This document shows, one piece after another, positions 43,232-52,260 of a stretch of 64,000 nucleotides of DNA. Position numbers and translations under genes: made by a program. The first letter of the stretch is position 1. Each line of letters starts with the position of its first letter. The stretch is from Phycisphaerae bacterium (GTDB lineage: Bacteria > Planctomycetota > Phycisphaerae > UBA1845 > CAIVHJ01): NCBI GenBank assembly GCA_022072405.1, contig JAJVHX010000012.1:149807-213806 (forward strand). Reading direction: 5' to 3'. The notes under the pieces were generated by a model that was given only the letters and a program-made list of their open reading frames with translations, was not told where the DNA came from and ran no database searches.

Positions 43232-43843
43232 TTACTCCTCGACATTGATCCGAATGAAATAACGTTGACCACGGTTATCCCGGACAATCACTTGCCCGGT
43301 CTGAAATTCCACAATCGTATATTGATCGAGCCGGCTGCCGACATAGCACACTCGGCCATTGATCATCGCCCAGGTATCGCCCGGGGTGACCGAATGCTCA
43401 CCTCCCCGCACCAGCATGGAGACGTCATACCCGGTCAATTCTCGCGTCAGCGAAGTTTCGCCATTGGTGTTGTCGTTCGGGTGATTCCGTGTCCAGTCGA
43501 TGGGTTGTGTAGCCGGGCCCGTCCCGGTCAGTTCCGGCAGCGCGGCAAACGGATTGCCCTTGATGTCCTTGTGTATCTGTGACCATTTGACCAGTTTGGC
43601 TACCGGGGGTGCAGCGGTGGTTTTATCAGGGTCTTCTACTGAACCGCCTGGCGGAACCACACTCGTCGTTTTCCCACTGGATGGCGTATCGGCCGGGGCC
43701 TGTTTAGGGGTCCCTTTACCCAGGTGCAGAACCATCAACACCAGCCAGGTGCCCAGCAAACCGCCCAGAATCAGCGCCTTTTTGCGCTGATACTTCATCT
43801 GCAGTTTCAGATTAACCCAAAATGTTTTCGGCGCTGCCGCCAT
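43232..43843 (-). CDS. Putative pilus assembly protein in PilP position
   Basis: 203 residues. It has a short cytoplasmic N-terminus, one membrane helix (about 25-42: LILGGLLGTWLVLMVLHLG), a Pro/Thr-rich linker, then a beta-rich C-terminal domain ending VGSRLDQYTIVEFQTGQVIVRDNRGQ-type strands. Not a lipoprotein, unlike classical PilP, but placed between the PilO-like and secretin genes and with a C-terminal beta domain of similar layout (also like GspC). It probably links inner-membrane platform and secretin. Confidence 0.7.
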   Translation of the reverse strand: MAAAPKTFWVNLKLQMKYQRKKALILGGLLGTWLVLMVLHLGKGTPKQAPADTPSSGKTTSVVPPGGSVEDPDKTTAAPPVAKLVKWSQIHKDIKGNPFAALPELTGTGPATQPIDWTRNHPNDNTNGETSLTRELTGYDVSMLVRGGEHSVTPGDTWAMINGRVCYVGSRLDQYTIVEFQTGQVIVRDNRGQRYFIRINVEE

Positions 43844-43851
43844 AAGCTGCT

Positions 43852-44391
43852 CTACAACTTTCCAAAATAGACATCCACTACCAGCATGACTTCAAACGTT
43901 CCTTCCGGACTGCCCGCCGAAGCCGGTGAGACTTGTAGACGTCGCACCACACTGAGCTGGGGATGGTGTTCCAATTCCAGCAGATACTGCATGGCCGCCG
44001 GCGCGGAGGCCTGGAAATTAATGCGAACTGCGCGGCTGTTGATCTGGTTCTTCGCTGCACCGCTTAGAAAATCGATGGCCAGTCGCGCGATCTGGTGCCG
44101 CTGGGCTGCTTCCTTGGCAAAGCGCTCATACAGGTAGAGCGGATCTTCCGTCGGAATTCGCGCTCCCGCTTCCTGGGCCTGCCGTTGCCGTTCATTGACC
44201 ATGTTCTGCAGCACGCCGATGTTCGTACAGGTGATGCGCAGATCGGCCGTGTCCTTGGTGATTTCTATCGTTTCTTTCTGCAGCGCACCCAGAGCCAGCG
44301 CCCGAGGCCGCGCCAATCCCAGGGCGAACAACCCCACCAGGGCGACGGCCAGCAGCAGCGTGATGATTTTTTCACGACGATGTTGATTCAC
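43852..44391 (-). CDS. pilO: PilO-like type IV pilus assembly protein
   Basis: 179 residues. One N-terminal membrane helix (about 10-30), a coiled-coil segment (38-75), then a ferredoxin-like domain (INSRAVRINFQASAPAAMQYLLELEHHPQLSVVRRLQVSP). This is the PilO/GspM layout: bitopic with a periplasmic domain pairing with PilN. Its start overlaps the PilN stop by four bases. Confidence 0.8.
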   Translation of the reverse strand: MNQHRREKIITLLLAVALVGLFALGLARPRALALGALQKETIEITKDTADLRITCTNIGVLQNMVNERQRQAQEAGARIPTEDPLYLYERFAKEAAQRHQIARLAIDFLSGAAKNQINSRAVRINFQASAPAAMQYLLELEHHPQLSVVRRLQVSPASAGSPEGTFEVMLVVDVYFGKL

Positions 44392-45017
44392 GGCGTCGAT
44401 CCCTCGTCATAGTCAATGTGCTCCGCCCGATAGACATAAAGGCGGAACTGTTTGGTGTATAACACCACATCATTGGCCAGCGGCACCTGCTGGTTGGCAT
44501 CGTATAACACCAGCTCAAACAATTTGGATTGCTTCAGCATGCTGACAAAATCCAGTAACGTGTCTTCCTTCACGGCCTGAGCGGTAAATTCCACCACCAG
44601 ATCGCAATGGGCGATGCGCTCGTTATTGGGTTCCCGTACGGTCCGGTCATTCAATAAGTTGATATCGATATCCACCAGTCGGACCTGATCCGGCAGGCAA
44701 TGAGACAGTTCTGCCAGGATCACCGATTTGGGGATGTAGGTGCTCAGCTGGTGGAAACTCGCCAGTTGCTGTTCCAGAACGCCGAATTGCGTTCGCAACT
44801 GTTCATACTCCACCTTCTGACTTTTGGCCTGCTCATTCTGCTTCTGAGCGCTGAGCAGTACTGCTTGGGCCTGGCGGATCCGACCTTCAGTGATGCCGAA
44901 CCAGCCGCCCATCAGCAGCACCAGCACCGTTAAATAGATCAGTCGCTGGCGGCGGTCCTCGCGTGTCGCCAGTTTCTGCCGGTACCATTTCGGGGTGAAA
45001 TCAATGTGGTTCAACAT
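44388..45017 (-). CDS. pilN: PilN-like type IV pilus assembly protein
   Basis: 209 residues from the ATG at 45017. A short cytoplasmic tail (LNHIDFTPKWYRQKLA, the segment that docks into PilM), one membrane helix (about 26-45), a coiled coil (48-85), and a periplasmic domain (SVILAELSHCLPDQVRLVDIDI...). It fits PilN/GspL-C. The start overlaps the pilM stop, so the two are translationally coupled; longer upstream frames lack family support. Confidence 0.85.
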   Translation of the reverse strand: MLNHIDFTPKWYRQKLATREDRRQRLIYLTVLVLLMGGWFGITEGRIRQAQAVLLSAQKQNEQAKSQKVEYEQLRTQFGVLEQQLASFHQLSTYIPKSVILAELSHCLPDQVRLVDIDINLLNDRTVREPNNERIAHCDLVVEFTAQAVKEDTLLDFVSMLKQSKLFELVLYDANQQVPLANDVVLYTKQFRLYVYRAEHIDYDEGSTP

Positions 45018-46126
45018 GCCACTTGTTCCTCCCGAGGCTGCAGAACTTCCCGCCAGGCGAGTCCCATGGCCGTGGACCACTCCAACAGTCCGCCCCGTCG
45101 CTCCGATTCGGAGAAGATGGACTGAGTACTGACCAGTTCCAAGGGGCGACCCGCCTGGGTGGCTACGCCGGTGATCTCGGTGATGGTCTCCAGCACCGTC
45201 GGTGAATAACTCTCGCCACCACAGCAGATGATCATCTCCGGACGCACTCCGCGAAAGGTCACGGCGTAGTAACGGAGGCATAACCCGATTTCTTTGGCCA
45301 ACTGCTCCAGTGCCGGTTTAGTGGCTTCACTGGCAGCGTCGAGCACTTCCGAATCCAGCGACCTCGCACTCTGCTGTGGATGGGCGTGGGTCTGCAGAAT
45401 CTGCCGCCGGACCTGGGCCGCTTCACTCAAGGAGAGATTCAGATGCTTGGCGGTATATTCGTCCAGCGTGTTGCCGCCAATGGCTATGGTCTTGGCAAAA
45501 ATCACCTGTCCATCGCGCACCATGGTGATGGTCGAGCAGTGCTGCCCCAGATCTGCAATCACCTGGGCGTTGTCATGTTCCACGCCGTCGGGTGAATAAC
45601 TGAAGCACCGCGCCAGTGCACAGGGCGAAACGTCGATACCCATACACACCAGCCGGAGCTGTTCCAGTAATTCCATCTGCTGGCGCAGCACCTCTTGCGG
45701 GCAGCCCATCACGATGATTTCCTGGCGGACATCCTGCCCCTGGCGAACTTCGCCGGCCCGCAGATATTGAAATTCGCCCTCGCCGTTCTGGTAGGCAAAC
45801 CGTTCTTCCGCCTCGAAACGGATGACCTGTTCGAGTTCATCATCCGGCATCACCGGCAGCCGAAAACTCTTGTATTGAATATATTGATTGGGAACCAGGG
45901 TCACCGCCTGTCGCCCGCGGAATCCGTAGCGCTTGAGCATCGTCTGCAACGCACTGAGGGTAAGTGGGGCGCGCTCCTCCGTCCGCCGGGTCATGGGGGG
46001 GTACTCAAATTTCGCCGCCGCCAACACCCGCCACTGGTCGCCCGCTTGCTCCAGTTGCAGCATCTTGATGGCGCTGCTGCCCAGGTCAATGGCGATCGGG
46101 CTTAATTTTTTAGCACTGCGAAACAC
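45011..46126 (-). CDS. pilM: PilM-like cytoplasmic pilus assembly ATPase
   Basis: 371 residues with an actin-like fold: phosphate-1 loop SPIAIDLGSSAIKMLQL at the start, FEAEERF near 108, the second phosphate loop VIADLGQHCSTITMVRDGQ near 190, and MIICCGGES near 286. It recruits PilN and helps organise the assembly platform. It is the first gene after the terminator at 46423-46450, so it is likely to open its own transcription unit (pilMNOPQ and onwards). Confidence 0.9.
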   Translation of the reverse strand: MFRSAKKLSPIAIDLGSSAIKMLQLEQAGDQWRVLAAAKFEYPPMTRRTEERAPLTLSALQTMLKRYGFRGRQAVTLVPNQYIQYKSFRLPVMPDDELEQVIRFEAEERFAYQNGEGEFQYLRAGEVRQGQDVRQEIIVMGCPQEVLRQQMELLEQLRLVCMGIDVSPCALARCFSYSPDGVEHDNAQVIADLGQHCSTITMVRDGQVIFAKTIAIGGNTLDEYTAKHLNLSLSEAAQVRRQILQTHAHPQQSARSLDSEVLDAASEATKPALEQLAKEIGLCLRYYAVTFRGVRPEMIICCGGESYSPTVLETITEITGVATQAGRPLELVSTQSIFSESERRGGLLEWSTAMGLAWREVLQPREEQVAC

Positions 46127-46422
46127 CGTCGAGCACTCCGATATACAGACCCCCGATCCACGCCGGCAACCGGTAGAGATATTGCCGCGGGGACCAGCGC
46201 ATCATTCAATTACTGTCCTTTGTATCGGTGCTCTTACCGAGCTGCTTAATCCCCCAGTTCGTCCGAAACAGATTTAACGTTGGCCGGTGAAGGGCTCGTG
46301 ATGTTTCCGGAGGGGCGGATTATTTTTGATGTTGGGATGGTCATTATCGGACGCATGACGAGCTGGCGGATGTCGTCTGGTGGAATATAAAGGCCTGAAC
46401 GGGCTAAATCACTTATCGGTCG
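46127..46422. other. Intergenic upstream of pilM
   Basis: No gene seen. Together with the terminator at 46423-46450 it separates the pseudopilin genes from pilMNOPQ, and presumably carries a reverse-strand promoter; no clear hexamer pair was recognised. Confidence 0.45.
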
Positions 46423-46450
46423 AAAAAAAGCACCCGGCCTGAACCGGGTG
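46423..46450 (-). terminator. Rho-independent terminator after the pseudopilin genes
   Basis: On the reverse strand a CACCCGG/CCGGGTG stem (7 bp, six-base loop, 46431-46450) is followed by C and a run of seven T. It lies about 65 bases past the stop of the FimT/GspH-like gene at 46516 and splits the pilus locus into two transcription units. Confidence 0.8.
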
Positions 46451-46515
46451 TTATCGTACAACGACCGAGCTTCTGAATCCGGGTAGCGCGAGGCCATCGA
46501 CAATTCGAGGACGGG

Positions 46516-47949
46516 TTATCCGGCACAATCGGCCGGTTTATACTCAACCTGGACATATCCGGAAGTATAAACCGTCACCTCCGCCTGGCAATCACTGCCG
46601 GTAACCCCCAGAATAAAATTGACTTCCCGGCTGGGGCGACCATCGGGATAAAAGCGCAAGGCGCGCGTTTCCGAGTAAAAATCGGAGCTGACAATATGCA
46701 CATTCTCAAAATCCGCGCCATCGTAGCCCAATCCCACTTTCCATTCTCCATCCGAACGTTCCAGTGGAACAAAGGCTTCGTTGACAAACTTGCCGCATAA
46801 ATAATAAGACGTCTTTTCCGTATCGGGAACGCCTTCTTCCGGACAGTCGCAACCCTCAATGCAGGGGTAGAGATCACAATTGACCTCATGGGATTCCTGC
46901 GGATTGGGGGCGTCGGGGGTCCCATCATAAAAGTCCAGTTCCGATGACGAGATGACCATTTCATCGGGGATTTCAGCCGTCAGGCAACGATTCTCCGGAT
47001 CGGGGCATCCCGTATATGGGCATGAGCAATCAAAGTCGGCTGATAATTCACCGAGATAAGTGCCGCCATTGTAGACGCAATCCAACTCCGTCTCCGTTTC
47101 TGAGCAGCTTTCATCTGCCAGGCAGCAGACGCCGACACCACGACTCGCCTCGCAGATATCCGTAACACATTGCTTATAATTTTCACCCAGATATTCACCG
47201 CCGGCTGCCGTGCAATCCTCTCGGGTCAAGGCCGGGTTACAACTGTCGTCAGGCAGACAACAGACCGCCGGTCCATCCCCGGTACAGGCGTCGCAGGAAT
47301 TCTGCCGACATTCCGCCTGGGTATCACCCAGGTAACAGCCCGACTGCACCGCGCAATCCAATTCGTTGAGCGTTACGCAATTACCCGAAATACAGCAGGC
47401 GCCTTCCTCACCCTCCAATTCGCCCTCACATAAACCCGGCAGGCAGGGAATCCCCTCATGAAAAAGGCCGCCGTTATCCTCGCAGTCATTGAGGCTTGTT
47501 TCCTGGCATTCTTCGCCGCTGCAACAGGCCCCGGACGGCTCGTCCTGGAGCAGCAGCAGACTGTGCAGCGACGGGTATACGTCGGCGGTGATGTTCATGT
47601 AAAGAAGCCGAGGTCCGCCGGACATGGCCAGGGCCGAGTCGATATGGGCTGGATAACGATAAACGACGGGAGAGTTTGGATAATGCATGATCAGGGCGTA
47701 GATTTCGCCTTCCGGAGCCGAACGGGCCAGTGCCTGCAGCGCGTGTATTTCACTGGTGATGGTCTGCACTGCCAGCGGCAGTTCGGCAATCGCCGGCGAA
47801 TTAAAACTGGGCAGCACCAGCGTGGCCACGATGGCCAACACCACAATCACGATCAGCAGTTCGACCAGCGTCCAGCCGGAACGCCGGTCGGACCTGTTAT
47901 TTCGGTTTTTTGGGAGCAGGTGGTACATTTTTGCCGTTACCTTCTGCAC
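46516..47949 (-). CDS. FimT/GspH-like pseudopilin with four inserted Cys-rich modules
   Basis: 477 residues; FimT/GspH proteins have about 170-200. The leader (to residue 25) ends in Gly, followed by the class III pilin motif WTLVELLIVIVVLAIVATLV. A normal helix runs to about 85. Residues 139-318 hold four modules of the pattern G-x-C-C-x4-6-C ... D-C-x3-G-G-x-Y-x-G ... C, then a further Cys cluster (358-370) and a beta-rich C-terminus. Such modules are known to me from secreted planctomycete proteins, not pilins. The start may be the ATG at 47949 or 47928; both overlap the preceding gene. Confidence 0.85.
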   Translation of the reverse strand: MQKVTAKMYHLLPKNRNNRSDRRSGWTLVELLIVIVVLAIVATLVLPSFNSPAIAELPLAVQTITSEIHALQALARSAPEGEIYALIMHYPNSPVVYRYPAHIDSALAMSGGPRLLYMNITADVYPSLHSLLLLQDEPSGACCSGEECQETSLNDCEDNGGLFHEGIPCLPGLCEGELEGEEGACCISGNCVTLNELDCAVQSGCYLGDTQAECRQNSCDACTGDGPAVCCLPDDSCNPALTREDCTAAGGEYLGENYKQCVTDICEASRGVGVCCLADESCSETETELDCVYNGGTYLGELSADFDCSCPYTGCPDPENRCLTAEIPDEMVISSSELDFYDGTPDAPNPQESHEVNCDLYPCIEGCDCPEEGVPDTEKTSYYLCGKFVNEAFVPLERSDGEWKVGLGYDGADFENVHIVSSDFYSETRALRFYPDGRPSREVNFILGVTGSDCQAEVTVYTSGYVQVEYKPADCAG

Positions 47950-48196
47950 TGGGGTTACTGACCTGGACCTTCAGCGTCCCTTTCAGCGTCTCCTGGATTC
48001 CGGTCAGCAGTTCGTTATTTTTCTGCGTCGCTTTTATCAACTGATCCAGTTGGGCTCCCTGGTCGGGGATCTGGGCCTGGGCTGTGGGCAGCAGATCACC
48101 CGGCTGCTGCCAGACCCGCAGGGCGATCGACCCCAGCAGCACAATCATGATCTGGCAATAGACCAGCAACCGTCGTCGGTCATGATGAACATCCAT
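47897..48196 (-). CDS. Small membrane protein in pseudopilin cluster
   Basis: 99 residues from the ATG at 48196, chosen because AGGAG lies just upstream. A basic N-terminus (DVHHDRRRLL) is followed by one hydrophobic segment (VYCQIMIVLLGSIALRVW, about 12-30), a Gln-rich stretch, a helical region (QLDQLIKATQKNNELLTGIQ) and a Lys/Pro tail. No prepilin motif. Unrecognised; it overlaps the next pseudopilin gene by 32-53 bases, so it is probably coupled to it. Confidence 0.6.
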   Translation of the reverse strand: MDVHHDRRRLLVYCQIMIVLLGSIALRVWQQPGDLLPTAQAQIPDQGAQLDQLIKATQKNNELLTGIQETLKGTLKVQVSNPSAEGNGKNVPPAPKKPK

Positions 48197-48225
48197 GTGT
48201 CCACTCCTGTCTTGTCGTTTCAGAT

Positions 48226-50502
48226 TCAGCCGCCCGTCTCGGAGGCCGGCTGGGGCCATTCGTCCTGATGCTCTGCAAAAAAGTCTTCAGGCAGGTTCAA
48301 TTCCACTTCGTTTTCATCCAGCCGCAGTATCCGGGCGGGCAACGAACCCACCACACCGCGCAGCGGCTCATTCCATTTATCGTCCGGATAGCCGTCTTGG
48401 TTTACGTCCGCATAAGCACGGTGATTGATCAGCCGCAGCCGGCCATACCATTTGGCGATCGGGCCCGATGCCATGATAAAGGTCTGCGTCTGCATGCCAT
48501 CCCAGGGATTTGGATAAGATTCCATCACGTGACGAGTGGTTTTATCCCAGCCGGTGTCAAAACCACTGGACAGCAGCTGATCACCGTCACCATTACTCAG
48601 TAAAAATCCGTAAAGCAGCAGGTAATTACCAGCCGAACTGCTTGGCTGGCCATTGATCGATTCCGTCACGATAATCGGGCCTTTGATCAGCACCCGGGGG
48701 ACGTCATTCACCGTTGTTCCGATATTCAACTTCCGGCAGACAATCGCCGGAAAACCCGACATCGCCGGGGTGAATACGAAATCAGCCGGCACGTTCGGGT
48801 AGTCTTCGCCCCGATCCTGGGCGGTGTCCCGCAAGGTGATTTCATCGGCCACCAGCGTGCCATAAAAGCCGTAGTAACCCGTTTTGGCATCCAGAGTCAG
48901 ATTAGAATGGGCCGGATCATTGGGTTTATAGACCTGCACATTAGCTGGATTGATTTTATTCGGATACCCCACCAGTCCGGCATACGAACTATCCGGTAGA
49001 TATCCCGGAACAACCGCTGCCGTGACGCTGTGCAGGGACTTACTGCTTTGCGATGACAGGCTGTTGGCCGTGGATTGCAGTGAATTTCCGGAAACCAGCG
49101 GCGAATCATCGTCGGTGCATCCGACCGTCGTGCTCAGGACATCATGATCTGCCGGTCGCATGGTTAATAGGCTTGAACTAGTATTCGCCGTTGACTGATT
49201 AGAAGTAGTCAGCGTCGAACCGGTTTGCCCGCCACTAATCTGGCTGCTGCCGGAGCTCGAACCACTCGTACCGTTACCCGAACCCAGACCGCCGGAGAGC
49301 GTACCGCCATTCGCGCCGCGACCATTCGAAGTGGACCCCGAACCATTGGGTGGGAGCGAAGACGAGCCATTCGCCGAAGGGGTTCCGCCCGACTGCTGCG
49401 AAGACATGGAATCCGGTTCGAGGCAATTGGTCGACCAGCCGCTTTCCGGATTCGAAGGGACAAATTCATTGGCCTGGAACTGGACCCCTTCCAGGGAATA
49501 GATCTTCCGCTCGTTCAAGCCGTATTCCACGGGACTGAGCGTCGGCAGGGCCAGTGATGACGTATTTATGCCCTCGTCCTCGTCCTCGTCCGCACTGTAA
49601 ATATATCCTCCAGTGGGGGTGTGTTTGCCTTTTTTGTCGGGCTGCTTGCTGTCTTCTTCCTGATAAATGGCCGCACCCTTTACCGTACCATGAATCTTCG
49701 CCGGTCGATAACTGTACACACTACCCTTGATGAGCGATTGATTGGAAATATAGGCGGGATATTTGTTCGCATTACCCGTGGTCAGTACGGCGGCATACGC
49801 CAGATCATCCGCCGGAGCGCCGCGTTTGATCGCGTCCTGCAGCGCCGCATTCAAGGCCGTCGTTCGCAAATCATTGCTGAAAAACGAATCGCGCGGTACA
49901 TGGACCAACGTTCGCAGCGGATACTTGGCTTCGATCTCCTGAACCATCGTTCCGTCGGGACTGGTTATGGGCTTGAGCGCCACTCCCACCACAAACACCT
50001 CGTAGATCGAAGGCAGATAATTAAAGGGCGATATGCCATTCTCGTCTTTGTAATCATAACGACGGATATAAATCCCCACGACTTCGCTGGGTAGGTCAAT
50101 ATCCGAACCCACTTCATCAGACTGACTTGGTCCGGAAAGCTGATTTCCAATATCCTTGCTGGAGCCCAGTTTTTCCTGGTTCCAGGAACTGATCGGGATG
50201 ATCGTTCCGTTCGTGTCGCCCCAGGGCACATCGTTCCAGACTTCGTCCGCGCTGTTTCCCGCGCTCAACGCCTTCGTCTGCTGATGGTTCTCCAGGGCCT
50301 GCAGGGCGATCTGTATGCCCTTTTCTGCGGCTTGATGGGCCCGGCGGGTGGCATCCAGGGCCGTCTGGCGCATGGCCATGCTGCGGGCCGTGCTGACATA
50401 GCTGACCGCCATCACCGCACCGATCGCCACAATGACCAGGATGCTTAATAGGACCGCGAACCCGCGTCGCTGATACTGCTCAATTCGCCGTGCTGCTTTC
50501 AT
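48226..50502 (-). CDS. PilX-like minor pilus protein with Ser/Gly-rich insert
   Basis: 758 residues from the ATG at 50502; a GTG at 50514 is an alternative. The N-terminus RRGFAVLLSILVIVAIGAVMAVSYVSTA is a PilX/GspK-type start, with one helix and then extracytoplasmic sequence. Residues about 364-446 are almost only Ser, Gly, Thr and Asn, a flexible spacer. A DVNQDGYPDD segment near the C-terminus looks like a calcium-binding dockerin-type loop. It is probably the large minor pseudopilin near the pilus tip. Confidence 0.75.
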   Translation of the reverse strand: MKAARRIEQYQRRGFAVLLSILVIVAIGAVMAVSYVSTARSMAMRQTALDATRRAHQAAEKGIQIALQALENHQQTKALSAGNSADEVWNDVPWGDTNGTIIPISSWNQEKLGSSKDIGNQLSGPSQSDEVGSDIDLPSEVVGIYIRRYDYKDENGISPFNYLPSIYEVFVVGVALKPITSPDGTMVQEIEAKYPLRTLVHVPRDSFFSNDLRTTALNAALQDAIKRGAPADDLAYAAVLTTGNANKYPAYISNQSLIKGSVYSYRPAKIHGTVKGAAIYQEEDSKQPDKKGKHTPTGGYIYSADEDEDEGINTSSLALPTLSPVEYGLNERKIYSLEGVQFQANEFVPSNPESGWSTNCLEPDSMSSQQSGGTPSANGSSSLPPNGSGSTSNGRGANGGTLSGGLGSGNGTSGSSSGSSQISGGQTGSTLTTSNQSTANTSSSLLTMRPADHDVLSTTVGCTDDDSPLVSGNSLQSTANSLSSQSSKSLHSVTAAVVPGYLPDSSYAGLVGYPNKINPANVQVYKPNDPAHSNLTLDAKTGYYGFYGTLVADEITLRDTAQDRGEDYPNVPADFVFTPAMSGFPAIVCRKLNIGTTVNDVPRVLIKGPIIVTESINGQPSSSAGNYLLLYGFLLSNGDGDQLLSSGFDTGWDKTTRHVMESYPNPWDGMQTQTFIMASGPIAKWYGRLRLINHRAYADVNQDGYPDDKWNEPLRGVVGSLPARILRLDENEVELNLPEDFFAEHQDEWPQPASETGG

Positions 50503-50557
50503 AAATCTTTCCACCTCTGGTGATGTTCTGCTCGTTGATCACCCTGCAATAATCGTC

Positions 50558-51376
50558 TTACTCCGATCCTGGAGCGGTTTCATACTGTTTCGGACCGCCC
50601 GTTATCTGTAGATAATAGTACGATGGCAGATCCAGTTCGTAGCGATTCCCATCCAGCTTCACCGAACGGATTTCTGCCGTGTTACGCATCTGCAGGATCA
50701 GGTCCAGGAATTGGCTGTCGGTCTGACCATCGCCATCCATGTCCCGCTTGGTTTCCTTGACCTGCAGTTCATAAATATTCGTGGACCAGGTTTCGCATTG
50801 ATCCAGTTGCGACCTGTGGTGAACCAGTTCTCCCGGCTGAAAATCGTCGGCGGTGAGCGTGTTCTCCTCCAGATTATCCTCGGTGATGGTTATGCTGGAT
50901 GCACAGCGCTGCAGTTGAATGACCGGCGGGGTTTTGTTTTCCGGCTTTTCCAGCGTGCGGGTAAATTCGATCACTTCCAGTTCGTCGATTTGGACGGAAC
51001 CCGTACCAATCGATCGGCCGGCACGGTCACCCATCCAACCATAGAGGTTAGAGGAGTAGACAACGGAATTATTGCCATCCGTTTTGACCATGCTGCTGTA
51101 ATCCACCAGGTCATGAGCATCATGCAGCCAATCCTGCAGGTAGGCGTGCAGATTCACCGCTTCTTCGCGCAACGGGCGCAGATTATTGATTTCCTCGTGA
51201 GCATAGCCGTAAGCCGAGATCATGGTCATGGAAGCCAGTCCGCAGACGGCGGACAACCCGACGGCGAGCAACAATTCCACCAGCGTCATTCCCCTGACTC
51301 CTGGAGAAAGGGTGGGCCCAGCCGGGCAGCAACGCATCTGGGATTGGGTTTTTGCTCTCATCATGACTCGACTCAT
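50558..51376 (-). CDS. PilW/GspJ-like prepilin
   Basis: 272 residues. A long leader (about 29 residues) ends VRG, followed by MTLVELLLAVGLSAVCGLASM, the class III prepilin motif with the conserved Glu at +5. The rest is a large beta-rich domain with a DMDGDGQTDSQ calcium-type loop near 215. Part of the minor-pilin set that primes assembly. Alternative starts at MMRAKTQ or MRCC would shorten the leader to a more usual length. Confidence 0.82.
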   Translation of the reverse strand: MSRVMMRAKTQSQMRCCPAGPTLSPGVRGMTLVELLLAVGLSAVCGLASMTMISAYGYAHEEINNLRPLREEAVNLHAYLQDWLHDAHDLVDYSSMVKTDGNNSVVYSSNLYGWMGDRAGRSIGTGSVQIDELEVIEFTRTLEKPENKTPPVIQLQRCASSITITEDNLEENTLTADDFQPGELVHHRSQLDQCETWSTNIYELQVKETKRDMDGDGQTDSQFLDLILQMRNTAEIRSVKLDGNRYELDLPSYYYLQITGGPKQYETAPGSE

Positions 51377-51406
51377 CGATTCTGCCGGTTGTTACCGGCC
51401 AACTGC

Positions 51407-52150
51407 TTATTCCACGGGAATAGCATATAAGGCTTCTACCCGAGCCGTTTCAACCAGACCCTCCGAAGTAAACGTGGCGATGTTGTATGCGTTTCTGCTG
51501 CCTTCATAGATGCGGACCGAGACGGAAACAAAGGCGGCCAATTCGTCAATCCGCTCTGATCCGTTGGGCAGGATATCGCCATCCTCATTCAGAATGTTGA
51601 CTTCCACATACCGGATCATCGGCTCCAGACTGGCGGAGTTATCGCTGGACATCAGCGGAATCGGCTCGCCGTAATAGCTGTAAAACGGGCACAGCTTCGT
51701 ATCTTGAGGAGAGGTCAGCGTCGGGTTGGGGAACCCCGGACCATCCATATACATCGCATAGTCCGTCTTGTCATCGAATTGGACCCGCCCGGTGGAGTTT
51801 AATCTTCCCAGGCCCTGCTCACCGGTCTCCAGAAATACCGGACTCGCCGATTTGCTGATCTGGTCTTCAGCAAGGGCGCTTTGCGAGTTGGCATTCCCGC
51901 ACTTCCCAGCAGACAGGCAGTCGGGGTCGAAATTGGGTACATTGCGGATTTCTTCGAGCAGGTTGCCGGCCAACATCTGGGCCTGCTGGCGCATGGCCGT
52001 CACCGTCGAAGTCTTGGTCGCGGCGGCGAAGGCATCCATAATGCTCACCGCACTGATGGCCAGTATGGCACTGGCGACCAGCACTTCGATCAGCGTGACT
52101 CCTGCAGCCTGATGATATTTCGTCCGCAACATCTGTATTATCCGTTTCAC
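51407..52150 (-). CDS. PilV/GspI-like prepilin
   Basis: 247 residues. The prepilin motif is AAGVTLIEVLVASAILAISAVSIMDAF with Glu +5; the leader is about 17 residues. The globular part contains MLAGNLLEEIRN, the helix typical of PilV/GspI, and a short Cys pair (CLSAGKC near 82-88). Minor pseudopilin. Confidence 0.85.
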   Translation of the reverse strand: MKRIIQMLRTKYHQAAGVTLIEVLVASAILAISAVSIMDAFAAATKTSTVTAMRQQAQMLAGNLLEEIRNVPNFDPDCLSAGKCGNANSQSALAEDQISKSASPVFLETGEQGLGRLNSTGRVQFDDKTDYAMYMDGPGFPNPTLTSPQDTKLCPFYSYYGEPIPLMSSDNSASLEPMIRYVEVNILNEDGDILPNGSERIDELAAFVSVSVRIYEGSRNAYNIATFTSEGLVETARVEALYAIPVE

Positions 52151-52260
52151 TCAACAAGACCGGGCACCGGCCCGTCGGCTGCCGCCGCGGCTCCAGTGCC
52201 CGTATTTCGTGTTCTAATTTATCCAGCCTGCCTGGGAAACGGCGCGGAAATCCGCTGCCA

